Below, in pieces: positions 45,244 to 53,648 of a DNA stretch of 64,000 bases. The position numbers were made by a program, and so were the translations under genes. A model generated the notes under the pieces. The model was not told the DNA's origin. It saw nothing but the letters and a program-made list of their open reading frames with translations, and did no database searches. Each line of letters opens with the position of its first letter. The stretch's first letter is position 1. Origin of the DNA: Mesorhizobium sp. AR02 (GTDB lineage: Bacteria; Pseudomonadota; Alphaproteobacteria; Rhizobiales; Rhizobiaceae); the NCBI RefSeq assembly GCF_024746835.1, contig NZ_CP080531.1, forward strand, positions 4,360,001 through 4,424,000, written 5' to 3'.

Positions 45244-47099
45244 GCGAAATCCGCTTCGACATCGGCAGTCTGCACGCGGCCTATGCCAGCGGAGTCGCTG
45301 TCGCTGCCATGATCGATGTCGTGCATGCCCGCATCGCGGCGGCCGACGATCCAGGCATCTTCATTCATCTTGCGGGCAAGGCGGAGATGCTGGCGCAGGC
45401 GCAAACGCTCGGACCGTTCGATCCGGTGGCCAAGCCGCTGTGGGGCGTGCCGTTCGCGGTCAAGGACAACATCGATGTCGCCGGCATGCCGACGACCGCC
45501 GCCTGCGCCGAATATGCCTATATGCCCGACAAGGACGCCACCGTGGTGGCGCGGCTGAAGGCCGCCGGCGCACTGGTGGTGGGCAAGACCAATCTCGACC
45601 AGTTCGCCACCGGCCTTGTTGGCGTGCGCACGCCGTATCCGATCCCGAGAAACGCTGTCGATGCCAGCCTGGTGCCGGGCGGCTCCTCGTCGGGGTCCGC
45701 TGTCGCGACGGCGCGCGGCATCGTCTCCTTCGCGCTCGGCACCGACACGGCCGGCTCCGGTCGCATCCCCGCCGGCCTCAACAACATCGTCGGGCTGAAA
45801 CCGACGGTCGGCGCACTTTCGGCCGCCGGTGTGGTGCCGGCCTGCCGCACGCTCGACTGCGTCTCGGTGTTCGCGCTCACCGTCGACGACGCCTATGCGG
45901 TGTTCGGCGTCGCGGCGGCCAAGGACGCGGCCGATGCCTATTCGCGTGCGATCAAGGTGCCGGCGCTTGCCGCGCGCCCGCCGGTGCTGAGCGTCGGCGT
46001 GCCGGCGAAGGCGGACCTGCAATTCTTCGGCGATGCCGCGATGCAGGCCGGCTTCGAGGCGGCTCTTGGCATGCTGGAAAAGCTCGGCTGCCGGCTGGTG
46101 GAAATCCCGTTCAGCGATTTCTACGCCACCGCCAACCTGCTCTATGAAGGCGCCTGGGTGGCCGAACGCTATGCGGCGATCCGCGATTTCATGGATGCCA
46201 ACGAAGCGGCGATGCATCCGGTGACGCGCAAGATCATCGGCGGCGCACGCGGCCTGTCGGCGGCCGACGCCTTCAAGGGCCTCTATGCGCTGCAGGCCTA
46301 CAAGGCCAGGCTCGCCCCGGTCATCGCTTCGGTCGACCTGTTCTGCGTGCCGACCGCGCCGACGCATTATGCCCTCGACGCGGTGCTCGCCGATCCGATC
46401 GCCACCAACAGCCGGCTCGGCACCTACACCAATTTCGTCAATCTGCTCGATATGTGCGGCATCGCCGTGCCGACCGGCAAGCGCGACGACGGGCTGCCGA
46501 TGAGCGTGACGTTGCTGGCCATGGCGGGGAAGGACTGGCTGACCGCTGCTCTTGCCCGTGATATCCATGCGGCGAGCGGCCTTGTCCTCGGCGCCACAGG
46601 CTGGCCGCGGCCCAGCCCGCAGCCGGCGGCCGTCGCGCCCCACGACGATTTGATTGACCTGGTGGTGGTTGGCGCGCATCTGTCTGGCATGCCGCTCAAC
46701 AACCAGCTCAACCAGCTCGGTGCACAGTTCCTGCGCGCGACCAGGACAGCCGCCGCCTACAAGCTTTATGCGCTGGCTGGCCAGTCTGTGCCCAAGCCCG
46801 GTTTGATCCGTGTTGCCGATGGCGGCACGCGGATCGACGTCGAGATCTGGCGGTTCGAGCCGGAGGCCTTCGGCCGTTTCGTCGCCGCTATTCCAGCACC
46901 GCTCGGCATCGGCACGATCGAACTCGACGACGGCACCCCGGCCAAGGGTTTTCTGGTCGAAACCGCTGGCTTGGACGGTGCTCTCGACATCTCCTCATTC
47001 GGCGGCTGGCGCCGCTTTGTTGCACGCGGCAAAGACATGGCCGACCAAAGCGATCAGCGGCGGAACTGGCCCGCTGGCGTCCCGATCACCGCCGCCTAG
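45240..47099 (+). CDS. atzF: Allophanate hydrolase
   Basis: A 619-residue protein. The amidase-signature core holds Lys (PFAVKDNIDV), cis-Ser (GGSSSGSAVATA) and nucleophile Ser (GTDTAGSGRIPA). From about residue 470 follows the AtzF-specific C-terminal domain (DLVVVGAHLSGMPLNNQL), which distinguishes it from general amidases. AtzF converts allophanate to carbon dioxide and ammonia, the last step of biuret and cyanurate breakdown. Last gene of the operon. Confidence 0.9.
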   Translation: MSEIRFDIGSLHAAYASGVAVAAMIDVVHARIAAADDPGIFIHLAGKAEMLAQAQTLGPFDPVAKPLWGVPFAVKDNIDVAGMPTTAACAEYAYMPDKDATVVARLKAAGALVVGKTNLDQFATGLVGVRTPYPIPRNAVDASLVPGGSSSGSAVATARGIVSFALGTDTAGSGRIPAGLNNIVGLKPTVGALSAAGVVPACRTLDCVSVFALTVDDAYAVFGVAAAKDAADAYSRAIKVPALAARPPVLSVGVPAKADLQFFGDAAMQAGFEAALGMLEKLGCRLVEIPFSDFYATANLLYEGAWVAERYAAIRDFMDANEAAMHPVTRKIIGGARGLSAADAFKGLYALQAYKARLAPVIASVDLFCVPTAPTHYALDAVLADPIATNSRLGTYTNFVNLLDMCGIAVPTGKRDDGLPMSVTLLAMAGKDWLTAALARDIHAASGLVLGATGWPRPSPQPAAVAPHDDLIDLVVVGAHLSGMPLNNQLNQLGAQFLRATRTAAAYKLYALAGQSVPKPGLIRVADGGTRIDVEIWRFEPEAFGRFVAAIPAPLGIGTIELDDGTPAKGFLVETAGLDGALDISSFGGWRRFVARGKDMADQSDQRRNWPAGVPITAA

Positions 47100-47198
47100 C
47101 GCGCCTTCTGGCTTCGCCGCTATGGCGGAGCGATTTGAGCCCAACAATAGCTGCATCGGTTGGACTTCGGTGCCGGGCAAGACAACCGCCAATGTGTC

Positions 47199-47822
47199 CT
47201 ACATTGCCAATCGCGCTGTCGCGACATGGTCGTCCGACATCGGAACACGGACACCGGTCCTGATGACTGCGGAACCATAGCTCTTGCGCGCGAACACCTC
47301 TTTCACCAGGGGCGCAAAGAATTCCAGCGGCTTGGTTGGATAATCGGGATCGAAGCTGGACTGGTCCCATTTCTCGCAGAATTCGGCGCAATCGTCGAAA
47401 TAGGCGCTGTCCCGGAAGGCGTCGCGTTTGTGCGGATTGGCGCCGACATGCTCGCCGTAATAGAGCAGCTGGAAATCACCGTGGTTCTCGACCACCCAGG
47501 CACATTGCTCGCGCACGAACGGCCGGATGATGGCGGCGGCATATTCATCATGGTTGTAAGGCGCGTAGATGTCGCCGATGTCGTGCAGCAGCGCCGACAC
47601 CACCCAGTCGATGTCGGCGCCGGCATTCCAGGCCCGCGTCGCGGCCTGCAGCGAATGGCCAAGCCGCGTCACCTTGTAGCCGGACAGGGATTTGTCGAGT
47701 TCGACCATGGCCGCCAGCAGCCGGTCGGCCGTGCCGGCGGCGTATTCGATCTCATGATCGGTCAGGAAAGCGTAATCCTCGCGGTCGCCATCCTTCATCT
47801 GCGTGAATTTTACCGTTTCCAT
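47199..47822 (-). CDS. HD-domain protein, possible di-iron oxygenase
   Basis: About 207 residues. The HD-type metal ligands are arranged as H (VTRLGHSLQAA), HD (SALLHDIGDIYAPYNHDE) and a further H (VVENHGDFQ), with a late conserved patch FCEKWDQSSFDPDYPT. The overall layout resembles the PhnZ/MIOX-like HD oxygenases more than nucleotide phosphohydrolases. Encoded just after a Rieske ferredoxin (five bases apart), which could supply electrons. ATG at 47822 with AGAAGGTG before it; a TTG at 47840 is an alternative. Confidence 0.75.
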   Translation of the reverse strand: METVKFTQMKDGDREDYAFLTDHEIEYAAGTADRLLAAMVELDKSLSGYKVTRLGHSLQAATRAWNAGADIDWVVSALLHDIGDIYAPYNHDEYAAAIIRPFVREQCAWVVENHGDFQLLYYGEHVGANPHKRDAFRDSAYFDDCAEFCEKWDQSSFDPDYPTKPLEFFAPLVKEVFARKSYGSAVIRTGVRVPMSDDHVATARLAM

Positions 47823-47827
47823 TGTCG

Positions 47828-48235
47828 TCACCTTCTGCAACCAGAAGCCTGGCGGCCGAGTTCAAGATAGAGGTCTTCGCCGACGACCTCGACCGGAAAT
47901 GTCCGCGCCTTGAGCCTGTCGTCGACGAGGCATTTTCCTGACCTGATCTCGAACTCCCAGCCGTGCCAGGCACAGCGAACGATTTCGCCTGCGCGCTCAT
48001 AGACGAATTCCGCCCGGTCGGTCGGCCTGGTGGTTCCGCATACCGGTCCCTCACAAAGCCGGCCAGCCCGGTGCGGGCAAATGTTGAGCAAGGCGGCATA
48101 GCCGTCGTCGAGCTGGAATATGCCGATGCTCGTGCGGCCGAAGGCGACGATCCTGGGTTGCCCGATCGCGACCTCGTCGACCTTGCAGGCAAAGGTGCGG
48201 CCTCGGGCTGGTGCGGTTGCTGCCGTGGGCGTCAT
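47828..48235 (-). CDS. Rieske [2Fe-2S] ferredoxin-like protein
   Basis: A 135-residue Rieske domain with both ligand motifs intact: CPHRAGRLCEG and CAWHGWEFEIRSG. No membrane anchor or oxygenase domain, so it is a soluble electron carrier. The ATG overlaps the amidohydrolase stop (TGATG). It likely feeds the HD protein. Confidence 0.85.
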   Translation of the reverse strand: MTPTAATAPARGRTFACKVDEVAIGQPRIVAFGRTSIGIFQLDDGYAALLNICPHRAGRLCEGPVCGTTRPTDRAEFVYERAGEIVRCAWHGWEFEIRSGKCLVDDRLKARTFPVEVVGEDLYLELGRQASGCRR

Positions 48236-49320
48236 CACGCGACCCTCGCGCTGGCGGCGGGCGCCTCGATGCGCTTGTAGACCTCGAGCGCATTCAGCCC
48301 CATCACCTTGTCGCGCCAGGCCGGCGGGATGTGGATATTGGTCGGCGCGTCAAAGTCCCAGTGCGGATAGTCGGAGGCGAAAAGCAGCGTGTTCTGGCCA
48401 TCCATGTGCTCCAGCGTTTCCCAGAGATGCCGGACGTTTTGCGGCTGTTCGAGCGGCTGGGTGCTGAAGCGGATGTTGCGGCGGCAATATTCCGACGGCA
48501 GCATCTTCAGCCACGGCGTCTCCTTGCGCAGCGCCTTGAAGTTGGCATCGAGCCGCCACATCAGCGACGGCACCCAGGACACGCCGCACTCGATGACGAC
48601 GAAATAGAGGTCGGGATATTTCTCGAACACGCCGTTGGAAATCATGCTCACGACATGGGTCATAGCCGGCTGGCTGAGCAGCGCATGTGTTTCCCAGTAA
48701 TAGGTCGTCGGGCCGCTGGCGATGGCATTGTGGTTGACGCCGCCCTGGCCGCCGAAATGGATGGCGAAGGGTAACCCGACTTCGGCGCAGGCCTCGAAGA
48801 TCGGATGATAGAACGGATCGCCATAAGGGCGTTGCGAGCCGTGGCTCGCCAGCACCTGGACGATGTCCTTGTGGGCGCCAAGACGACGGATCTCGGCAGC
48901 GGCGCCGTGCGGATCGGTCGGCGAAATGATGATCGATCCCTTGAAGCGCCGGTCCTTGGGCAGCCACCAGTCGATCATGTAGTCGTTATAGGCTTTCACC
49001 AGCGCGTTGGCGTAGTGGTAGTTGGCCAGCGTCGAGGCTTCCAGCGGCTCGTCGGCGGTGAGGATTGCCACGTCGATGTCGTAGAGATCGAGGTGTTTCT
49101 CCTTCATGATCAGATAGTTGTCCTCCTCGGTCTGCGGCCGGATGTCATGCCGCGAAAATCCCTCGGGATGCAGCCATGGGCGGTGGCCGTGCGGAAAGCT
49201 TCCCGCCGGGCCCGGCTTTTCGCCACGAACCAGGAAGTCGCGCCAATAGGGTTCGAGATAGGGAAGCAGGACCTCGGCGCTGGACCAGTAATTGTGGACG
49301 TCGGTGTCGACGATGAACAT
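48235..49320 (-). CDS. Amidohydrolase family 2 protein (metal-dependent hydrolase/decarboxylase)
   Basis: A 361-residue TIM-barrel hydrolase. It begins MFIVDTDVHNYWSS (D-x-H metal motif) and has PFAIHFGGQGG and a final FASDYPHWDFDAP, a typical amidohydrolase_2 (ACMSD-like) ending. Such enzymes hydrolyse or decarboxylate ring and amide compounds. First gene of a three-gene operon with Rieske and HD proteins, divergent from LysR. ATG at 49320 chosen because homology begins there. Confidence 0.85.
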   Translation of the reverse strand: MFIVDTDVHNYWSSAEVLLPYLEPYWRDFLVRGEKPGPAGSFPHGHRPWLHPEGFSRHDIRPQTEEDNYLIMKEKHLDLYDIDVAILTADEPLEASTLANYHYANALVKAYNDYMIDWWLPKDRRFKGSIIISPTDPHGAAAEIRRLGAHKDIVQVLASHGSQRPYGDPFYHPIFEACAEVGLPFAIHFGGQGGVNHNAIASGPTTYYWETHALLSQPAMTHVVSMISNGVFEKYPDLYFVVIECGVSWVPSLMWRLDANFKALRKETPWLKMLPSEYCRRNIRFSTQPLEQPQNVRHLWETLEHMDGQNTLLFASDYPHWDFDAPTNIHIPPAWRDKVMGLNALEVYKRIEAPAASARVA

Positions 49321-49493
49321 GGATGGATGACCTGCCGCGGCGGATGTTTGAAAGATGCTGGAAATCTGCGCCTGAAGGCGATATCCGGCAACGCAATCCG
49401 GCATGGGATGTTAATCGAGGATTCCGATTAGCCATTGTCGGGCCGGGCCAAAAAGCTGTAGCCATTGCGAAGCTTTTGCGCTGGGTGGCCAAG

Positions 49494-50339
49494 ATGCAGA
49501 TCGAACTGCTCGACACGTTCCTGGACCTGATCGAGACTCGCAACTTCAACCGCACGGCGGAGCGGCTGGGCATCACCCAGTCGACCGTTTCGAGCCGCAT
49601 CCGTTCGCTGGAAACGCTGCTCGACAAGCAGCTGTTCATCCGTGGCAAGAGCGGCACCGAGCCGACCGTCGCCGGCATCCGCTTCGAGGACCATGCGCGT
49701 GCCGTCAAGCTCAGATGGCTCGATGCCCGCCGCGAGATCCAGTCCGTCGGCAAGTTCGACCAGCTCATCCGCATCGGCATCCAGTTCGAACTCTACGAGC
49801 GCGTACTGGAGGGGTGGCTGGAGTGGGTGCGGACGACGCTGCCCAAACTGGCGATCTATGTCGAGATCGACTATTCGAACCAGATGATCCTGGATCTGAC
49901 GACCGGGAGCCTCGACCTGGCGGTGCTCTACTCGCCGCAGCATCTTCCCGACATGCATTACGAGCAGATCGCCGAAGAGAATTTCGTCATGGTGTCGACG
50001 CGCGGTGTCGCGTTCGACGCGGTCACGCCGGCGGACTATATCCGCGCCAACTATTCCGCCTTTTTCAATCGCGCCCACAGGCAGATGCTGCCGGAACTGG
50101 AAAACGTCCCGGTGTCGACAGGAAATGGCGGCGCCGTCGCCTACCTGCTGCGAAGCCGGGGCGGCACAGCCTTCGTCACCGAAACGGTGGCGACGAAATT
50201 GCGGCAGGAGGGCGTGGCGCAGCTGGTTGCCGATGCGCCGAAGATCTCACATCCGATCTATTCGGCCGTGCATGTCAGGCACCACCATTCCCACACGCAT
50301 CTGCGCCTGCTCAAGGCGCTCAAGCAGATGACGGCATAG
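49494..50339 (+). CDS. LysR-family transcriptional regulator
   Basis: About 281 residues. N-terminal winged HTH (LLDTFLDLIETRNFNRTAERL, GITQSTVSSRIRSLETLL) and a C-terminal periplasmic-binding-like effector domain (LIRIGIQFELYERVLEGWL, then GSLDLAVLYSP). It is divergent from the amidohydrolase operon across 173 bases, the classical position for an activator of those genes. Confidence 0.88.
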   Translation: MQIELLDTFLDLIETRNFNRTAERLGITQSTVSSRIRSLETLLDKQLFIRGKSGTEPTVAGIRFEDHARAVKLRWLDARREIQSVGKFDQLIRIGIQFELYERVLEGWLEWVRTTLPKLAIYVEIDYSNQMILDLTTGSLDLAVLYSPQHLPDMHYEQIAEENFVMVSTRGVAFDAVTPADYIRANYSAFFNRAHRQMLPELENVPVSTGNGGAVAYLLRSRGGTAFVTETVATKLRQEGVAQLVADAPKISHPIYSAVHVRHHHSHTHLRLLKALKQMTA

Positions 50340-50751
50340 TTCAATCGTCGCCAGGACGCCGCTTAGCGTGATATCGAGAATCGATGCGCTCCGCGTGGTC
50401 CTGGCTTTTCAGGTCCGGAATGTCGGATCAATCGAATCGAGCATGCGAAAGTGTGCTGCCCACTCCAGCTCAAGCCCACCGTCATCGAGCGCCATCTGAT
50501 CGTTTTGCGAACCCACTCGCTGTGCGATGGACCTTGGGATCGCAACGACGTCCCTGCCCATTGACAGCGTTGCTCCTTCTGGGGCGCTGCCGCCGGGCAA
50601 ATTTCTTATTCAGTGAGTTAGAACAGATTTTGGTAGCGGGAGAGCTATCGCCTTTTCCCACACTCATCAGATCGGCGCTTCCGGCTCCGTTGTCTTGGAT
50701 GAGGATTCATTGTGAATTGCGCCCTCTACTCAATGTACACGTTGTTTATCG
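50340..50751. other. Intergenic region with a possible aldo/keto reductase remnant
   Basis: No intact gene. On the minus strand at about 50402-50600 a short frame contains GRDVVAIPRSIAQRV and ends LDSIDPTFRT, reminiscent of the C-terminus of aldo/keto reductases (VVAIPRS motif near the NADP site). It has no upstream body, so at most a decayed fragment. The remainder shows nothing recognisable. Confidence 0.3.
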
Positions 50752-51567
50752 TCAAGCCGGCAGCCCCAGCTGTTTTCTTAGGCTCTTGTCGAAGGCGGAC
50801 GCGGGGACGAAGCGTCGCAGGAAACTGACTTGGCGCGCCATTTTTCCCGCCGCATAGCGTTTCTTTGGAGTGGGATCGATCGCAGCGGCCAAAACGGTCT
50901 CGGCTACCACTTCGGGCGCGTCGCCTTTTTCCATCGATTTCCGAACGGATATAGTCATGCCAGCGCGCGCGGAGTCATAGATATCAAGCAACTGATCGGG
51001 GGCGGCGAGATTGTCCTCGAATGATGTACGGGTATAGGCGGGCTCCACCAACGACACGCGAATGCCGAACGGGCGCAATTCGTGATCGAGAGATTCGGAA
51101 TAACCCTCGATGGCATGTTTGGTCGACGAGTAAAGCGCGAAATAGGGGGCGGGGATAAACCCCTGTACCGAACTCAAATTAACGATCCTGCCCTTCCCTT
51201 GGCGTCGCATTGTCGGCAACACCGCGTTGGTCACGCGGAACACGCCGAAGACGTTCACGTCGAACAGCGCCTGAGCCTGTGCGATCGAGGACTCTTCCGC
51301 GCCGCCAAAGAGACCCATGCCGGCATTGTTGACAAGCAGGTCGATGCGCCCGGCCTTGGCCAGAACGTCATCGACCATTTTCGCAACGGACGCGTCGTCG
51401 GTCACGTCACAGGCGAGCATGGTAATGCCACCGGAGTTTTCGGCGGCTCCGCGACGGCTGGTTCCGAATACGCGATAGCCGGCGCTTAGCAAGGCGTCGG
51501 CCGTAGCCCGCCCGATGCCGGAAGATGCCCCTGTCACCAGGGCGACGCCAGGATTGGTCTTGTTCAT
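50752..51567 (-). CDS. SDR-family oxidoreductase
   Basis: About 271 residues. Classical SDR motifs: VTGASSGIGRATADAL, NNAGMG, the catalytic Ser in NLSSVQG and YSSTKHA. The C-terminal MARQVSFLRRFVPASAFDKSLRK is long and basic, as in SDRs acting on lipophilic compounds. Co-directional after fabF, separated by about 70 bases. ATG at 51567 is preferred, with 51576 as alternative. Confidence 0.87.
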   Translation of the reverse strand: MNKTNPGVALVTGASSGIGRATADALLSAGYRVFGTSRRGAAENSGGITMLACDVTDDASVAKMVDDVLAKAGRIDLLVNNAGMGLFGGAEESSIAQAQALFDVNVFGVFRVTNAVLPTMRRQGKGRIVNLSSVQGFIPAPYFALYSSTKHAIEGYSESLDHELRPFGIRVSLVEPAYTRTSFEDNLAAPDQLLDIYDSARAGMTISVRKSMEKGDAPEVVAETVLAAAIDPTPKKRYAAGKMARQVSFLRRFVPASAFDKSLRKQLGLPA

Positions 51568-51638
51568 GGAAATCATTTCTTTCTTTGTGTTGGATCGAAG
51601 TTGGAGAAGCGTGAACGGTTGGCGTAAAGGGGTGCCAA

Positions 51639-52940
51639 TCATGAGCGCTCCTGGCGCTCGCGTCGGGCCGCCGGGCCGGTCCAACGCCTGAACAAGGCGG
51701 TGGCATTCACGCCGCCAAAGCCGAAGCCATTGGAGATCGCGTATTCCATCTCCATTGGCCGGGGCTCGTTTGCGACGAAGTCGATGCCGTCCGCGGCCGG
51801 ATCGGGAGCGCTCAAATTGAGTGTCGGCGGTGCCACCTGGTCCCTGATCGCCAGGATCGAGAAGATGGCAGCAAGGCCGCCGGCCGCTCCCAGCAGGTGT
51901 CCGGTCGCCGATTTCGTTGCGCTGACCGCTATCGCGAAATCGCGCCCAAACACGCTCTTGATCGCTTCGATCTCACCCAGGTCGCCGACTGGCGTGGAGG
52001 TCGCATGCGCATTGAGATGACGAACCTCGCGCGCCGAAATCCCTGCTTGCGCGATTGCGATCTCCATGGCCCGGCGCGCACCGCTGCCGTCCTCGGGACC
52101 AGAAGTGACGTGATGAGCATCCGCCGTCGTGCCGTAGCCGACGAGCTCGGCGAGCGGTTTTGCGCCGCGCGCCAGCGCGTGGCTCAACGCCTCGATGACC
52201 AGCACGCCGGCGCCTTCGCCCATGACGAAGCCGTCCCTCGATGTGTCGAAGGGACGCGAGGCTTGAGCCGGCGCCCAATTGAAGCCGGTTGAAAGGGAGC
52301 GTGCGGCAGCAAACCCACCGAGACTGACAGTATTCATGCAAGCTTCCGTGCCCCCGCACACGGCAATATCAGCTTCGTTCGCGCGGATGAGACGGGCCGC
52401 GTCGCCGATCGCCTGGATGCCGGCCGCGCACGCTGTCACTGGCGCGCCCAATGGACCTTTGAAGCCATGACGGATTGAGATCTGGCCTGCTGCGAGGTTC
52501 ACCAGGAAGGACGGCACCGTAAAGGGCGACAGGCGGCGGGCGCCACGCAGGTCGACCGTGCGCACGGCTTCTGTGATGGCAGGGAAGCCGCCGACCCCCG
52601 AAGCGATGACCGTTGCCGTGCGCAGGCGATCCGTTTCCAAGGCAGGCTTCCATTTCGCCTGTGCAAGCGCCTCTTCCGCCGCCGCCAGCGCAAAGAGAAT
52701 GAACCGATCTACCTTGCGCTGATCTTTCGCGGACAGGACGCCATCAGGATCGAAGCCAGCGTCGGGGTCTTCCTTCAACGAGGGAACCACGCCGCCAATC
52801 TTCGCCGGCAGATCTCCCACGACATCGTCCGGAAGCCTACGGATGCCCGAACGACCGGCCAGCAGGCGCGACCATGACGCTTCGACATTGGCAGCTAGGG
52901 GCGTGACCGCTCCCATGCCTGTAACAACAATCCGTCGCAT
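51639..52940 (-). CDS. fabF: Beta-ketoacyl-ACP synthase II family protein
   Basis: A 433-residue condensing enzyme with the Cys-His-His triad at C171 (VTACAAG), H312 (NAHATSTPVGD) and H348 (KSATGHLLGAAGG), and the closing GFGFGGVNA. It extends acyl-ACP. This copy has no ACP or fabG beside it; instead it is between a TetR regulator and an SDR and opposite an RND pump, so an accessory lipid or membrane-adaptation role is more likely than housekeeping synthesis. An AGGAGAATAG site precedes the ATG. Confidence 0.9.
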   Translation of the reverse strand: MRRIVVTGMGAVTPLAANVEASWSRLLAGRSGIRRLPDDVVGDLPAKIGGVVPSLKEDPDAGFDPDGVLSAKDQRKVDRFILFALAAAEEALAQAKWKPALETDRLRTATVIASGVGGFPAITEAVRTVDLRGARRLSPFTVPSFLVNLAAGQISIRHGFKGPLGAPVTACAAGIQAIGDAARLIRANEADIAVCGGTEACMNTVSLGGFAAARSLSTGFNWAPAQASRPFDTSRDGFVMGEGAGVLVIEALSHALARGAKPLAELVGYGTTADAHHVTSGPEDGSGARRAMEIAIAQAGISAREVRHLNAHATSTPVGDLGEIEAIKSVFGRDFAIAVSATKSATGHLLGAAGGLAAIFSILAIRDQVAPPTLNLSAPDPAADGIDFVANEPRPMEMEYAISNGFGFGGVNATALFRRWTGPAARRERQERS

Positions 52941-52985
52941 CTATTCTCCTATCACCTGGTGCGCCGACAGCGCTGCCCACGCCGT

Positions 52986-53567
52986 TCAAGCGGCGGCTGC
53001 TTCGCGCACCTGACCGGTCGCCGCATCCAGAAAAGCCTGCGCAAGGTCGGGGTCGTTGACGACCCGCGAGAGGAGCACCGCGCCGACCATTGTCGAGAGA
53101 ATGGTCATGGCCTTGACGCCGGCCTCATCATTGTCGGCCCCGCCAACCCAACTGCCGAGCATTTCAAGGTATTCCCTGATCCCGGCCTCGAATGACGCCT
53201 TCACCTCGGCGCCCTGTCTGGCAGCATCCGAGCCGAGCGCAACGACCGGGCAGCCGTCCATCCTCTCTCCGCGATGGTCCATGCTGAGATAGAATGACAT
53301 CACTGCGTCGAGCGGACTCTCAGGGTTCGCCGCGGTTGCGGCCGACCACCGGTGGGTGGCGCTCTCCATCGCCCGCCTGGACGCCTGCGCTGCCAAGTCC
53401 TCCTTTGACGCGAATTGCTTGTAAAAGGCGCCCTGTGTCAGCCCTGCACCCTTCATCAGATCCTTGACGCCGATGCCGTCAAAGCCGCGCTCGCGAAAAA
53501 GGCGGCTTGCCACATTGATGACGGTCTCGCGGTTTTCCGCGGCTTGAATTCGGCTCACGCGCATCAT
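52986..53567 (-). CDS. TetR-family transcriptional regulator
   Basis: A 193-residue repressor: HTH near the start (TVINVASRLFRERGFDGIGV, KGAGLTQGAFYKQFASKEDL) and a C-terminal ligand domain of the AcrR/NemR kind (FYLSMDHRGERMDGCPVVALGSD). The conserved Cys in GCPVVALGS is a feature of the NemR-like branch that senses reactive electrophiles. Divergent from the RND pump with a long palindrome between. Confidence 0.88.
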   Translation of the reverse strand: MMRVSRIQAAENRETVINVASRLFRERGFDGIGVKDLMKGAGLTQGAFYKQFASKEDLAAQASRRAMESATHRWSAATAANPESPLDAVMSFYLSMDHRGERMDGCPVVALGSDAARQGAEVKASFEAGIREYLEMLGSWVGGADNDEAGVKAMTILSTMVGAVLLSRVVNDPDLAQAFLDAATGQVREAAAA

Positions 53568-53580
53568 TGCTCTCCTTTTT

Positions 53581-53625
53581 GATTGCGTTCGTAATCTATA
53601 ATCGATATAGAAATCGAACGCAATC
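53581..53625. promoter_or_regulatory. Palindromic operator between tetR and the RND pump
   Basis: Perfect 11-base arms GATTGCGTTCG (53581-53591) and CGAACGCAATC (53615-53625) flank a partly symmetric AT-rich core (TCTATA around 53596 and its mirror near 53605), centred at 53603. It begins 14 bases from the TetR start codon and ends 24 bases from the pump's. The core includes TATAAT, so repressor binding would block both promoters. Confidence 0.8.
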
Positions 53626-53648
53626 TAATTTGAGATGAGGCGACGAGC

